From Dissulfuribacter thermophilus (GTDB lineage Bacteria > Desulfobacterota > Dissulfuribacteria > Dissulfuribacterales > Dissulfuribacteraceae), in the NCBI RefSeq assembly GCF_001687335.1, contig NZ_MAGO01000004.1:62001-126000 (forward strand): DNA of 64,000 nucleotides, read 5' to 3'. Every line of letters begins with the position of its first letter. Position 1 is the first letter of the stretch. Below the pieces are notes generated by a model. That model did not search any database. It was not told the origin of the DNA and saw only the letters and a program-made list of their open reading frames with translations. A program made the position numbers and the translations under genes. Positions 1-10,307 of this stretch are shown one piece after another.

Positions 1-623
1 GTTCAGGGAAAACCACCCTCCTAATGACCATCATGGGTTTTTCTGGTTACAAGGTACGCCACGGGAAAATCATATTTAAGGGGGTAGACATCACCCATCT
101 TCCCATAAATGAAAGGGCAAAATTGGGAATTGGAATCTCATTTCAGCGCCCCCCCACATTAAGGGGCGTAAAACTCAAAGACCTCCTTCAAATCTGCGGT
201 GATGACAAGGGCCTTGGAAGAAGGCTAGCTGTTTCATACGGATTTGATCACTTCCTCGACAGAGATGTCAATCTTGGCTTTTCAGGTGGAGAGATAAAAA
301 AATCAGAACTCCTGCAACTCCTTACCCAAAACCCTGACCTCACACTGTTGGATGAACCAGAGTCTGGGGTGGATATGGAAAATCTAGACGTAATTGGAAA
401 TATGATTGGAAAACTCCTCCAAAAAGACATTCACAAGGGGAGAGAAAAATCTGGGCTCATCATCACCCACACTGGATTCATCTTGAACTATGTTACCGCA
501 GATAAAGGGCATGTAATGTTGAATGGCCAAATATATTGCCAGGGAAACCCAGTAGAGATATTCCAGGGAATTCAAAAATACGGATATCAAGAGTGCATTA
601 AGTGCATGCAATGTAATGTATAA
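1..623 (+). CDS. sufC: SufC-type Fe-S assembly ATPase (5' end outside window)
   Basis: This is the ABC-type ATPase that energises iron-sulfur cluster assembly on SufB/SufD in the cytosol. The reading frame is already open at base 3 with SGKTTL, the end of the Walker A loop, so about 40 N-terminal residues lie before the window. Visible parts in order are a Q-loop (SFQRPP), the ABC signature (LGFSGGE), Walker B (LTLLDEP) followed by the D-loop, and the switch histidine (ITHTG). About 206 residues are present; the family is usually near 250. The next gene is SufB, starting 10 bases after this stop, so the two form an operon. The pair matches the minimal SufBC systems of archaea and anaerobic bacteria. 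Confidence 0.93.
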   Translation, partial: SGKTTLLMTIMGFSGYKVRHGKIIFKGVDITHLPINERAKLGIGISFQRPPTLRGVKLKDLLQICGDDKGLGRRLAVSYGFDHFLDRDVNLGFSGGEIKKSELLQLLTQNPDLTLLDEPESGVDMENLDVIGNMIGKLLQKDIHKGREKSGLIITHTGFILNYVTADKGHVMLNGQIYCQGNPVEIFQGIQKYGYQECIKCMQCNV

Positions 624-633
624 AGGAGGAACC

Positions 634-1797
634 ATGGCCTCGAACGATAAGGAGCTTTTGGAAAAATTCATACCTGCCTCCGAGGTTGAAGGTATTAAAA
701 GTGTTGAAGAACTCGAGGAAGAAGAGATAAAAAAACTCAAAGAAACTGGCTTTCAGCCCGACGAATCTGGGCGCATAGGGAGTTTCATACAGACAAACTG
801 TAGCGTTGCCCACTGTGATTGTTCCGTGCCTGGAGTGGAGCTTTTACCAGTTACAGACGCATTAAAAAAGTATGATTGGCTCGAAGACTATTGGTGGAAG
901 CTTGTATCCAAAGACAAGGACATTTTTACAGAAGAGACAGATCAGCACCTAGATAACGGCTATTTCATTAGGGCAAAGGCCGGAGAAAAGGTTGTATATC
1001 CGCTACAAACCTGCCTTTACATCCGTAGCGATAATGTTGCCCAAAGGGTGCACAACATCATAATCGCAGAAGAAGGCTCAGAACTCCACGTAATCACTGG
1101 CTGTGCCACACACCCTCACCTCACTTCAGGTCTTCATATAGGAATAAGTGAGTTTTTCGTCAAAAAAGGGGCCAAGCTCATATTTACCATGATCCATAAC
1201 TGGGGTGAAAATGTATATGTAAGGCCGAGAACTGGCGTGGAGGTGGAAGAAGGCGGCCTATTTATGTCTAACTACATATCGCTCAAGGGAGTCAAATCTA
1301 TCCAGACATACCCAGTTGCCACTTTGAAGGGGAAAGGCGCAGTTGCAAGATTTAATTCTGTGGTTGTCGCCCCCCAAGACTCCCTACTGGACATAGGCTC
1401 CAAGGTAATACTCGAGGCCCCAGAGACCAAGGCAGAGATCATATCCCGCACAGTGTCTAATGGAGGCACTGTTATCGCCAGAGGCCATCTCGTTGGAAAG
1501 GCCAAAGGTGCAAAGGCCCACTTGGAATGTCAGGGCATGATACTCGCAGACAATGGAATTATTCACGCAATCCCAGAGCTCGAGGCCCATTTGGATGACG
1601 TAGACATGAGCCACGAGGCAGCAGTTGGAAAGATAGCGCAGGAAGAGATAGAATACCTGATGGCAAGGGGATTGTCTGAAGAAGAGGCAGTTGCCACTAT
1701 TGTCAGGGGCTTTCTCGATGTCAAGATCGAGGGCTTACCACCAGAGCTGGAAGAGGAACTCCAGCGTGCTGTTTCAGAGTGCCAGCATGGAATGTAG
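634..1797 (+). CDS. sufB: SufB/SufD-family Fe-S scaffold protein
   Basis: This 387-residue protein belongs to the SufB/SufD family, the scaffold on which SufC drives iron-sulfur cluster assembly. It is shorter than enterobacterial SufB (about 495 residues) and resembles the compact archaeal type. The C-terminal half has the repetitive beta-helix character of the SufBD core, with stretches such as ARGHLVGKAKGAKAHLEC and a histidine/acid-rich region (AHLDDVDMSHEAAVGKI) near residues 300-330. An upstream in-frame ATG at 616 overlaps the sufC stop. The ATG at 634 is preferred because AAAGGAGG lies just before it at suitable distance. Codon usage looks like that of its neighbours. No separate SufD, SufS or SufU is visible. 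Confidence 0.92.
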   Translation: MASNDKELLEKFIPASEVEGIKSVEELEEEEIKKLKETGFQPDESGRIGSFIQTNCSVAHCDCSVPGVELLPVTDALKKYDWLEDYWWKLVSKDKDIFTEETDQHLDNGYFIRAKAGEKVVYPLQTCLYIRSDNVAQRVHNIIIAEEGSELHVITGCATHPHLTSGLHIGISEFFVKKGAKLIFTMIHNWGENVYVRPRTGVEVEEGGLFMSNYISLKGVKSIQTYPVATLKGKGAVARFNSVVVAPQDSLLDIGSKVILEAPETKAEIISRTVSNGGTVIARGHLVGKAKGAKAHLECQGMILADNGIIHAIPELEAHLDDVDMSHEAAVGKIAQEEIEYLMARGLSEEEAVATIVRGFLDVKIEGLPPELEEELQRAVSECQHGM

Positions 1798-1902
1798 ACC
1801 AGATTGTACCCTCTACATCCTGCATGACAAATTCGAAAAACACAAAATACTTGCTGTATCTTGGCAATACAGTTAAAAAGACGATCTTGCTTCTCTTTTA
1901 AT

Positions 1903-1959
1903 AAGGTAGAAGGTAGAAGGCACGGCTTGCTTCTTCCTTCTACCTTCTGCCTTCTACCT
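1903..1959. repeat. GGTAGAA direct/inverted repeat hairpin
   Basis: The sequence carries AAGGTAGAAGGTAGAAGG at 1903-1920 and its near-complement at 1936-1959, so the transcript could fold into a long hairpin with a 15-base loop. The heptamer GGTAGAA is also tandemly repeated within the arm. It lies after sufB in the 361-base gap to the peroxiredoxin gene. There is no T-run after it, so it is a weak candidate for a terminator and could be a simple repeat. A smaller hairpin (ACGGG/CCCGT) follows at 1983-1998. Confidence 0.5.
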
Positions 1960-2088
1960 GTTAAATCAGGCGTATTATCCCAACGGGTATTTTCCCGTAA
2001 ATCAGGCAGCTTTAAGACTTGCCGAAGATGTAATATAAAAAAAAGGCTTATCAAACCCATGATCTGATCTCTAATCTTCCCCATTTAA

Positions 2089-2120
2089 CCAAAAGGCCGC
2101 TTATTAGAGCGGCCTTTTGG
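2089..2120. terminator. Bidirectional terminator between sufB and peroxiredoxin
   Basis: Perfect 12-bp inverted repeat CCAAAAGGCCGC / GCGGCCTTTTGG with an 8-base loop, between two convergent genes. Each arm ends in a T-rich CCTTTTGG segment, so it can serve transcripts from both sides. Confidence 0.75.
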
Positions 2121-2158
2121 TCTGTAACTACCATATCTTGATTTAGGGGAGCAAAATA

Positions 2159-2878
2159 TTAGTCAAAGGCCTTCTCAACCTTCCATTCTTTCCAAACATT
2201 TCCAACAAGGTCTTTACCTGGCTTAAGTGTCGGCTTTCCAGGTTTCCATCCTGAAGGTGTTGCTTCAGTACCCTTTGATTCGCGTACAAGCTGAAACGCC
2301 TTTATCTGCCTTAAGGTTTCTTCAATATTGCGCCCTACAGGAGGAGACAGCACCTCATAGCCCTGAACAACCCCGTCTGGGTCTATAATGAAACGGCCTC
2401 GTACATCTACCCCTGCCTCGCTGTCATAAACACCATAAATAGTTCCTACCCTGCCACCCCCATCTGATAGCATGGGGAAAGGAATCCCGCCTTCTACCAT
2501 TTTTGAAAGTTCATTGTCATTCCACATCTTGTGCACAAACATACTGTCAACGCTCATTGCCAGGACTTCCACACCCAACTCTTTCAACTCGTCATATTTT
2601 GCAGCAACTGCTGCCAATTCAGTGGCTCACACAAAGGTAAAATCACCTGGATAGAAACAGAGAAGCACCCATTTGCCCAGATAATCCGACAGCTTTACAT
2701 TGACAAAATCCCCCTTGTAAAAAGCAGGGGCTGAAAACTCCGGTGCCTTCTTACCTACTGCTATCATTGTTCTCTCCTCCTCTTCAAAAATTGTTTCTGG
2801 TTGGTTTGGTTCTGTCTTCTCTTCACCAACAGGGGCGCCTGTTGGCCTTGCACATGCAATTTTGAGTTCTTCTGCCAT
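2159..2878 (-). CDS. Selenocysteine-containing peroxiredoxin (AhpC/TSA family), UGA read as Sec
   Basis: A peroxiredoxin that should reduce peroxides in the cytosol. The frame is interrupted by one TGA at 2627-2629, exactly where the peroxidatic cysteine of the PxxxTxxC motif belongs (PGDFTFV-TGA-ATEL). Homology continues unbroken on both sides, as expected for selenocysteine. The product is 239 residues with Sec at 84. If translation starts instead at 2767, behind a strong GAGGAGGAG site, it has 202 residues with Sec at 47, close to the usual peroxidatic position. The longer start at 2878 also has a GAGAGG site. The resolving cysteine region, usually VCPANWKPG, reads ATPSGWKPG here, so the partner cysteine is gone. 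This suggests a one-Sec mechanism resolved by an external thiol. Sec machinery lies outside the window. Confidence 0.88.
2599..2629 (-). promoter_or_regulatory. Putative bacterial SECIS element after the Sec UGA
   Basis: Starting 12 bases after the UGA, the mRNA can form GCAGC-AGUU-GCUGC (2601-2614), flanked by a further UU/AA pairing with one bulged G. The apical loop begins about 17 bases after the UGA and contains GU, within the spacing and loop character known for bacterial SECIS elements bound by SelB. Folding was judged by eye. Confidence 0.65.
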
Positions 2879-3095
2879 GATTTACCTCTCGTACGCGTTT
2901 TTTGGCCTTTGACTTTTATGAATGGAGAAAAGTCTATTTTTTAAGCTAATCATGCCATAGGACTCGTCAAGGCTGGCTCACTCGTTATCAGGAGTCCGTC
3001 GAGATCCTGTAGCTGTAAAAATTTTGAGCAACAAGCTTTTTTCTCTGACAAGGTCCTGATTCATTGTAAGACAGACCAAAACAGGCAGAGAATAG

Positions 3096-6000
3096 TTAGG
3101 AAATGGCCTTGGATTTTTCAGTAAAAAGGACCAACACTGGTACGATAACGACTGTTGCAATAACGGCCGTAATGAGGCCCCCGATCACAGTAATGGCAAA
3201 TGGTTGAAATATCCTTGATCCAACGGTTGTACCTATAGCTGTAGGTATCAATGCCGCTATTGTTGTGAAGGTGGTGAGTAGAATTGGTCTCAATCGAACC
3301 GAGACCGCCGACATCAATGCCTCTGCAATGCCCATTCCTGACAATACCTTTTTATTACAGTAATCAATCAGCACAATGGCATTGTTCACGGAAATACCGG
3401 CCAACGTCACTGCCCCCATACCCACTGATACGTCCAGACTGTGCCCTGTAATAAAAAGGGCGAGGACTGCTCCCACGAGGGCAATGGGTATTGTGACCAG
3501 GATGATGAGGGGCTGGCTCCAGGATCCAAACTGCATGACCATGATAAAGTATATGAGGACAACTGCGCAGAGGATGGCAAGGAGCATCTCAAACGCAGTC
3601 TTGATAACGACATTGTATTGGCCGCTGATCTCTATGCTGTATCCTTGGGGTAGGGAAACAGACCGCAGCCTGTCCTTCAACCGTGACACCACTGCCTGGA
3701 TATTGCCATCTAACTCTGCAATAATCGTAACTTCACGCTGCCCATTGATATGGGTAATTGCAGATGGGGCATTGCGAATGCGTATGTCAGCGATTTGTTC
3801 TAGTGGGACCATACTCCCGTTCGGAGTGCCAATTGGCATCTTTCGAAGGGCCTCGAGGTCTGAGGCGTACTCAGGGTCCGTTTTGACAATGACTGCTACT
3901 TCCTGCCTGTTACGGAAGATCTTAGTGGCCTCAACGCCATTTCGAGCGGCCTGAAGGGCATAGAGGACCTCAGACGGTTCCAGACCGTAGAGGGCCAGTC
4001 GATCATGGCGTAACCGGACATCGATTTCAGAGGCCTTTACCTTTGTATTGTTTATCACATTTGAAATGGCAGGATCACTGGAGAGGATGTTTTCTACTTG
4101 TCCAGCCAGAAAAGCTAGTTTTTCAGTGTCAACACCGTAAATGGTTATTCCGAAGAGTGCTGGAAGCCCTGAGAAACTCTCGTCTATCTTCTCCTGAGTG
4201 GGCTGGTGATAGAGAAAGACGCATCCCTCAATCTTTGAATACGCCCTCTTTAGAGACTCAATAATCTGTGCTGCACTGCGACTGCGCTCTGTTTTCGGCC
4301 TTAACTTGATGAGTAATTCCCCCTTGTTTACGCCCTCTATTTGATAGCCGTTTTCTGGCGAGCCATTCCTTCGATAAACGCATGATACCCCTGGGTCTTG
4401 AAGGGCTATTCTATCCAATATCTCCCCAATACGATCGCTTTCAGCAAGGGAAGTGCCAGGGGGCATGATGTACTCGATGAGAATAGCGCCCTCGTCCATA
4501 GGCGGAAGGACTGCCGCCTTTCCCATAAAGGCCAAAAGCCCTGCCCCACCTAGTGAGATCAGAGCGACAATAATGACTGCTGCTCTGTGCCTAAAAGAGA
4601 ACTTCAAGATTGTTTGCAACCTTCCATGGACAAACCAGAGCAAGCGTTGTCCCAAGAAGCCTTCCTGCTGAGTCAAGGCCTTCGTGCTCCTACTGAATAG
4701 AAGGGGCACCAGGGTTAAAGAAAGGAGGAGCGACACCACTAGGGCAGAGCTTATTGTCAGACCAAAGGGTCTTAGAAAAAGCGATGCTATTCCAGTCACC
4801 ACAATGAGGGGGATAAAGGCCGCCACAGTGGTAAAGGTGCCTGAGGCATCAGGGCCAGCGATTTCCGCAGCCCCCTCTATGGCCGCTTCCTTAGGATCGC
4901 TTGTTGTCTTGCCATGACGAAATATGTTCTCTGCCACAACAATGGCGTCGTCCACTATCATACCTATTGCAAGTGCCATTGCCGTCATGGTAATCACATT
5001 GAACCCCAGGCCCAAAGAGCGCATCACCGCAATGGTGGCCAGGAGCGTAAGCGGGATTGTGATGCCAACTATGAGGGTGGGCCGAAGGTCTCCCAGGAAA
5101 AAATATAGCACCAATACAGCCAGGAGCGCGCCAACAAAAAGGTCCTGGACTATCTCGCTACGAGACTCGAGGATGATCTCAGACTGGTCATAGAACTTCT
5201 TTACAGTAGTCCCCTCTGGCAAAAGGTCCTTTAGCCCCAAAAGCACCTTGTCAACGTCCCTAACAACATCGATGGTACTGACCCCAGGCTGTTTATGGAC
5301 TATGAGGGCAACTGCGGGTACGCCATCCCCCCTAACCACATAATGCCTTGGTACCCTGCCCTCCTGCACCTCTGCCACCATACCAAGAAGGACTGGGGCC
5401 TCACGGTTTCTTGTCACAGGGATGGACCGGAGGTCTTCAAGGGTTTTCAATCTGGCATCACCGCGAATCAAATATTCTTTGCCAGACCGCTCTATGAAAC
5501 CTGCCACTGCCGTAAGGTTGTGTCTCTTTAAGGCAGTTATGACCTCTGTGATGGAGATGTGAAACCAGGCCAGGGCCTCAGGCCTCAAAGTCACTATAAA
5601 AGCCTGTCTGTCGCCCCCTATGACATCGACCGAAGATACTCCTTCGACGCTCATCAGTCTGCCTGCAATGGCATGCGAGACTGTATTTCGCAGGGTGACT
5701 GGGTCTCCACCTCCGTAAAAGACGTATCCAGAGACCTCCTGCAGAGTTGTGTCTATATTTTCGAGCCTTGGTCTCACACCTTGAGGCAGGATGTTTCTCA
5801 CTCTGGCCAGTCTTGCCTGCACCAGTTGTCTGGCATCCCTCACAGTGGTCCCCCAACTGAACTCCGCCGTAACCAGTGAAAGCCCCTGGACAGACATAGA
5901 GGCCACGCGCTTTATGCCTGGGATGGTGCGCATCTCATCCTCCACAGGCCTGGATACGAGCATCTCCATGTCTTCAGGAGCAGCTCCAGGATAGTGCGTT

Positions 6001-6146
6001 ATGATGTTGACTACTGGGACCTCGAGGTCAGGGAAGAGGTCTACAGGCATGTGCAAAAAGGAATATGCACCACTGAACACAATAAAAACCACTAGAAGTA
6101 CTGTGGCAGTGGGGTAGCTTGTAATAAACTTCAAAAAGGCGCGCAT
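3096..6146 (-). CDS. RND efflux pump inner-membrane permease (first of two)
   Basis: A 1016-residue RND permease that uses the proton gradient to export substrates from the periplasm or inner membrane through an adaptor and a TolC-type channel. It has the two-fold RND layout: an N-terminal membrane segment, a large periplasmic porter domain, transmembrane segments 2-6 containing the paired aspartates of the proton relay (AIGMIVDDAIVVAEN), a second membrane segment near residue 510, a second porter domain, and a final transmembrane bundle (GISVNNAIVLIDY). The start overlaps the stop of the upstream adaptor by one base (TGATG), so the two are translationally coupled. The DD motif and lack of the CzcA-type DFG signature argue against the heavy-metal subfamily. 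The substrate cannot be read from sequence. Confidence 0.93.
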   Translation of the reverse strand: MRAFLKFITSYPTATVLLVVFIVFSGAYSFLHMPVDLFPDLEVPVVNIITHYPGAAPEDMEMLVSRPVEDEMRTIPGIKRVASMSVQGLSLVTAEFSWGTTVRDARQLVQARLARVRNILPQGVRPRLENIDTTLQEVSGYVFYGGGDPVTLRNTVSHAIAGRLMSVEGVSSVDVIGGDRQAFIVTLRPEALAWFHISITEVITALKRHNLTAVAGFIERSGKEYLIRGDARLKTLEDLRSIPVTRNREAPVLLGMVAEVQEGRVPRHYVVRGDGVPAVALIVHKQPGVSTIDVVRDVDKVLLGLKDLLPEGTTVKKFYDQSEIILESRSEIVQDLFVGALLAVLVLYFFLGDLRPTLIVGITIPLTLLATIAVMRSLGLGFNVITMTAMALAIGMIVDDAIVVAENIFRHGKTTSDPKEAAIEGAAEIAGPDASGTFTTVAAFIPLIVVTGIASLFLRPFGLTISSALVVSLLLSLTLVPLLFSRSTKALTQQEGFLGQRLLWFVHGRLQTILKFSFRHRAAVIIVALISLGGAGLLAFMGKAAVLPPMDEGAILIEYIMPPGTSLAESDRIGEILDRIALQDPGVSCVYRRNGSPENGYQIEGVNKGELLIKLRPKTERSRSAAQIIESLKRAYSKIEGCVFLYHQPTQEKIDESFSGLPALFGITIYGVDTEKLAFLAGQVENILSSDPAISNVINNTKVKASEIDVRLRHDRLALYGLEPSEVLYALQAARNGVEATKIFRNRQEVAVIVKTDPEYASDLEALRKMPIGTPNGSMVPLEQIADIRIRNAPSAITHINGQREVTIIAELDGNIQAVVSRLKDRLRSVSLPQGYSIEISGQYNVVIKTAFEMLLAILCAVVLIYFIMVMQFGSWSQPLIILVTIPIALVGAVLALFITGHSLDVSVGMGAVTLAGISVNNAIVLIDYCNKKVLSGMGIAEALMSAVSVRLRPILLTTFTTIAALIPTAIGTTVGSRIFQPFAITVIGGLITAVIATVVIVPVLVLFTEKSKAIS

Positions 6147-7234
6147 CAGTCTGCCACCTTATAGGCCTTGGAGAAATCGCGGTAGAAAAGCTCATATGCA
6201 CCGCGAACCACCACTTGGTCTTCAATGGAAATACCTGAGACTATCTCGATCCAGCCCCCCTGTTCGAGTCCGATCTCCACCGCCTTTTTCTGGTATCCCT
6301 TCACGTTTTTTACAAATACATAGGCCTTGTCCTGTTCATCATGCACTACAGCATCCTCTGGGACCGAAAGCACCCCCTTTCGGGTTTTGAGTACGATCCA
6401 GCCGGAAACACCCTCTCCAGGCCTGAGAAGATCATCGATCTCATCTCCTTCAATCCAAACAACAGTGGCCCCCCCTGGAGAGCGTTCAGGCATCACCCTC
6501 TGGACAGTCCCTGATGTCTCAACGCCAGAGGCCCCGTAAACCTCCACTCGCTTTCCCACTAACGAGACCCCAGGAGGCGGAAAGAGACGTGCAGTAATAC
6601 GAAGCCCAGTAGATATGACATCTGCTAGGTGCACTCCCCTGTCCACTTCTTGACCCACATGGACCCTTCGGTTTGTAAATATTCCATCCATAGGGGAACG
6701 GACAAATAGGGCGTGTTTAAGCGCAGCCAATCTCTGTTTAGAGGCGGAAAGTTCACATTTGAGCTGATCCAGATGTTCCTGAGCCGTCAGGAGGTCTTCG
6801 CGCTTCACCATCTTTTCCGCCACTGCCCTCAGCCTTGTCTTCACTATGGTCTCTGCCCTTGATACCTGGCTTTCCAGGGCCAAGACGCGTTGACTGAGCA
6901 GTGCCTCCTCATGGGCGACCCTTGGCCCTCCCAATGTAAACAGTACGTCGCCTTTGCGTACATGGGCCCCGTCTTGGGCCTCGATAGAAGTGATCCTTCC
7001 ATCCACAAGTGGATTAATCCTTACTATGCTCTTTGTTTCTACCTGGCCAAACCAGCGCAGGCGCTGGACAAAGTCTCGCCTCACTGGGTGTTGGGCCTCA
7101 ATGGTGATGAGGCGTGGGAGGGTTGAGATGGGAACAATGTTCTGTCTGCTTTTAAAGGCATTGAGCCACAGAGCACCACCCAGGACTGCAACTATGGCAA
7201 TCAATGTCAGCGTGCCTGTTGCATATGATTTCAT
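6146..7234 (-). CDS. RND periplasmic adaptor (HlyD/MFP family), first
   Basis: A membrane-fusion protein linking the RND permease to the outer-membrane channel. It has an N-terminal membrane anchor (TLTLIAIVAVLGGALWL), a lipoyl-like half motif around DGRITSIEAQDGAHVRKG, a central alpha-helical hairpin with heptad-like residues (about 100-170), the second lipoyl half (RSPMDGIFTNRRVHVGQEV) and C-terminal beta-barrel domains. The ATG at 7234 is chosen because GGGGGAGG stands 4-5 bases before it; a GTG 15 bases upstream would be inside the ribosome site. It lies 20 bases after the interrupted permease gene and runs directly into the intact permease, so it probably partners the latter. Confidence 0.9.
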   Translation of the reverse strand: MKSYATGTLTLIAIVAVLGGALWLNAFKSRQNIVPISTLPRLITIEAQHPVRRDFVQRLRWFGQVETKSIVRINPLVDGRITSIEAQDGAHVRKGDVLFTLGGPRVAHEEALLSQRVLALESQVSRAETIVKTRLRAVAEKMVKREDLLTAQEHLDQLKCELSASKQRLAALKHALFVRSPMDGIFTNRRVHVGQEVDRGVHLADVISTGLRITARLFPPPGVSLVGKRVEVYGASGVETSGTVQRVMPERSPGGATVVWIEGDEIDDLLRPGEGVSGWIVLKTRKGVLSVPEDAVVHDEQDKAYVFVKNVKGYQKKAVEIGLEQGGWIEIVSGISIEDQVVVRGAYELFYRDFSKAYKVAD

Positions 7235-7254
7235 GGCGCCTCCCCCCACATCCT

Positions 7255-10200
7255 TTATTCACCAGAGGTCACAGCATCCCTTTTCCCCATAAGGACGTAC
7301 ATGAGCACAGGGAGGACAACGAGCACCAGTGGAAACTGGATGAAGAGTCCGGAAATAATACTGATTGCAAGAGGCCTGAGCATGGCCGCACCCTGACCAA
7401 TGCCCAGAGCCAGGGGCATAAGGGCCAGGATCGCTGCTACTGTGGTCATGCCTATGGGACGCATACGATTCCTTCCAGCCAGTATCATGGCCTCCTTCAT
7501 GGATATTCCTTTGGGGGATGACGAATATTCTGAGAGGAAAAATATGGCGGTCTCTGTCACTATCCCTATGATCATGGTCATCCCCATCATGGAGGATATG
7601 TTGATCTCAGTACCAGTGAGCCAGAGCCCAACGAATACGGCAGAAAGGGAAAACAGCGTATTTATTATGACGCAAAAGGCTATGCGAAAACTCTCATACA
7701 AGAACAGTAGCACTAGAAAAACCAGGACCACTGCTGCCAAAAATACCGCAACAAGCCCTTTGAATGCGATCTGCTGCTGTCTATAGAGCCCGCCTAGTTC
7801 GTAGTAGACACCCTTGGGGAGCAGGCCTGGCCGCTCTAGCACCTTCTTTACGTCATGTATGACAGATCCCATGTCCCTGCCACTAATGCGGCCAGTGACC
7901 GCCACCATCAACTTTAGATCATCCCTTGTGATCTGTGGCTGACCAGTCAACACCTCCACCCTGGCAATGCGCTTAAGCGGAAAGATATGTCCATCAGCAG
8001 CCCTCAGACGAAGCGCCTCAATGTCTTTTTCTGTGGTTCGAAACTCTTCAGGTATCCAGACCCTCACCCCCACCATCTTTGGGGTCTGCTGGATGTGTGT
8101 GGTGACAACCCCATGGAGATAATGGGACAGCATGGCAGTGACAGCCTCTGGGCGGATGCCTTCGAGGGAGGCCTTGTCCCTGTCTACGTGGACCACGATG
8201 GCATCGCCAGCAAGCACGATCCCATCCTTTACATCCACCACACCTGGGATTCTCCTGATGGCATCTGCCACATTCGGCGCAAGCCTTCTGAGTAATCCCT
8301 CATCATCGGAAAAGAGCTTGATCTCTATGGGCTGAGGCACGGCTGTGAGGTCTCCTATGAGGTCCTCCATAAGCTGTGCCATTTCCACCTCTATGCCAGG
8401 CACCAGCCTTTCAATCCTCGTCCTCACCTCATCCATGACCGTTTCTATGGAACGCCTTGGTGGTGGATTAAGACGCACGAAAAAATCTCCCTCATTGGCC
8501 TCGGTAATAGAGCCTCCGAGGGAAAGACCTGTCCGTCTGGAATAGGTCTGAACCTCAGGGGTCTGCCTGAGTATATCCTCTACCTGACGGAGCAGCCTAT
8601 CAGTCTCAGTAAGGGAGGTACCAGCAGAAGTGCGGTAGTCTAGGATAAAACCTCCCTCATCCATTTTCGGCATGAATCCAGAGCCCAGGTGCCGGTATGC
8701 AAGCCACCCAACTCCTACAAGCGCCAATATCACCGGAAGCACCAACAGTGGACGATCCAAAACAAATTTCATAAGTCGCTGATACCATGACAAAACCCCA
8801 TGCATCCCCATGCCAGATTCTTCTGCCCGGCCCTTTTGGGACTTAAGCAGATACCCTGCTAAAAGTGGTACTCCAAGCCATGCCACAAGGTATGAAACAA
8901 TGAGACTAGAGGCCATGGTAAGAGAAAGTGCCTTGAAAAAGGCCCCAGTTACCCCAGTAAGAAAGGCAAGAGGCAGGAAGATGATGGTAGTAGTCGTTGA
9001 TGAACCTGCAAGGGGCTTGGTCATCTCCCTTACCGACAAGGCAATATTGTTTTTGGGCTCGCCTCTCCCTACCAACCTCCTTACGATGTGCTCTTCCATG
9101 ACGATCATATCGTCGATTATCAACCCAACCGCCGCAGCCAGCCCCCCAAGGGTCATGATGTTGAAGCTCATGTGAAACACCTTTAGAAGGAAGATAGTGG
9201 CAGCAAGCACACTGGGCACCATAATTGCCGCGATCAGTGTCATTTTTACGTTTCGTAGGAACAACCACAGAATCAGCACAGCAAAGATCAATCCAATGAG
9301 GACAGCGTCCCTCACGCTTGCCGCAGAGGCGAGGATGAGTTCACTCTGATCATACCAGTTGGCAATCTTTAGGCCTGCAGGGAGATGGCTGCGAAACTCC
9401 TTGAGTTTTTTCTTGCAGTCCAAGGCGATCTGAACGGTGTTTCCGCCTGGCTGCTGAAATACCTGTACAATGACCGCGTCGTGGCCATCGGCTGTTACCC
9501 GTATCCACTGAGGGCGAGTTGCCTTAGACACGGTTGCAATGTCTTCAAGGCACACAGGCCATCCTCTCCAGACCTTACAATGGTCTCCTCTATGTCCTTC
9601 AGTCCCCTGAGACGGGTATCGGAGATGCCTAGATAGAGCTTGTAGTGATCCTCCATGCGCCCAACAGCCTGGATGACGTTTGAGGCAGAAAGGGCCCTGG
9701 CCACATCATCAATAGTAAGTCCTAGGGCATCGATCCGGTCAGGGTCAACCATCACCTGGTATTCGGCCTCTGCGCCGCCCTGGACCCCTATCTTGGCTAC
9801 TCCCCTTACAGTGGAAAGCAGAGGCCTAAGCTGATAAAGGGCTATGTCACGCAGTTCCACCAACGAGAGCTTGTCTGAGGTGAGGCTGTAGGCGAGGACA
9901 GGAAACACAGTGGGGTCCATTCGCCTTACTGTAAACGAGGTGCCAGGGGGAAGAGAGGATCGGACCTGGTTTATATAGGATTCGACCTGAAGCATGGCCG
10001 ATACCATGTCTTCGCCCCAATCGAAATTTACAGATATGTCTGCACTACCGCGACTGGTGGTGGAGCGTACGCTTCGAACCCCTGGCACTGCCCTTATGGC
10101 TTCCTCCACTGGCTGGGTAACCTCGATTACCATCTGATCTGCCGGACGGTCTCCTGCCTCAAGGCTGATCACCACCCGTGGGAAGTCCACGTGGGGGAAG

Positions 10201-10307
10201 AGGGCCACAGGCATTTGAAAAGAAACGACTATACCTCCAACAGAAAGTACTGTGATGAGAAACAGGATAAAGCGATGGTGCCTCTGCATCCAATGGGTAA
10301 AACTCAT
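7255..10307 (-). pseudogene. RND efflux permease (second), interrupted by one frameshift
   Basis: Two adjoining frames together encode one RND permease of about 1017 residues. The N-terminal part (10307 to about 9560) has the first membrane segment and the start of the porter domain. The rest (9555-7255) carries the remaining porter domain, the proton-relay aspartates (AAVGLIIDDMIVMEE) and the C-terminal bundle. The protein switches frame between 9556 and 9563: GAT GGC CTG should read GAT GGG CCT to give EDGPVCLEDIATV, so one G is missing. Everything else is intact, pointing to a very recent mutation or a base-calling error. It overlaps the upstream adaptor stop by 4 bases. With the intact pump downstream, the operon would encode two different permeases, an arrangement reminiscent of MdtBC, but each has its own adaptor. 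Confidence 0.9.

Noticed and set aside
3376-3954. Plus-strand open frame opposite the RND permease
   Set aside because: Complement of conserved RND coding sequence, with no ribosome site or recognisable domain.
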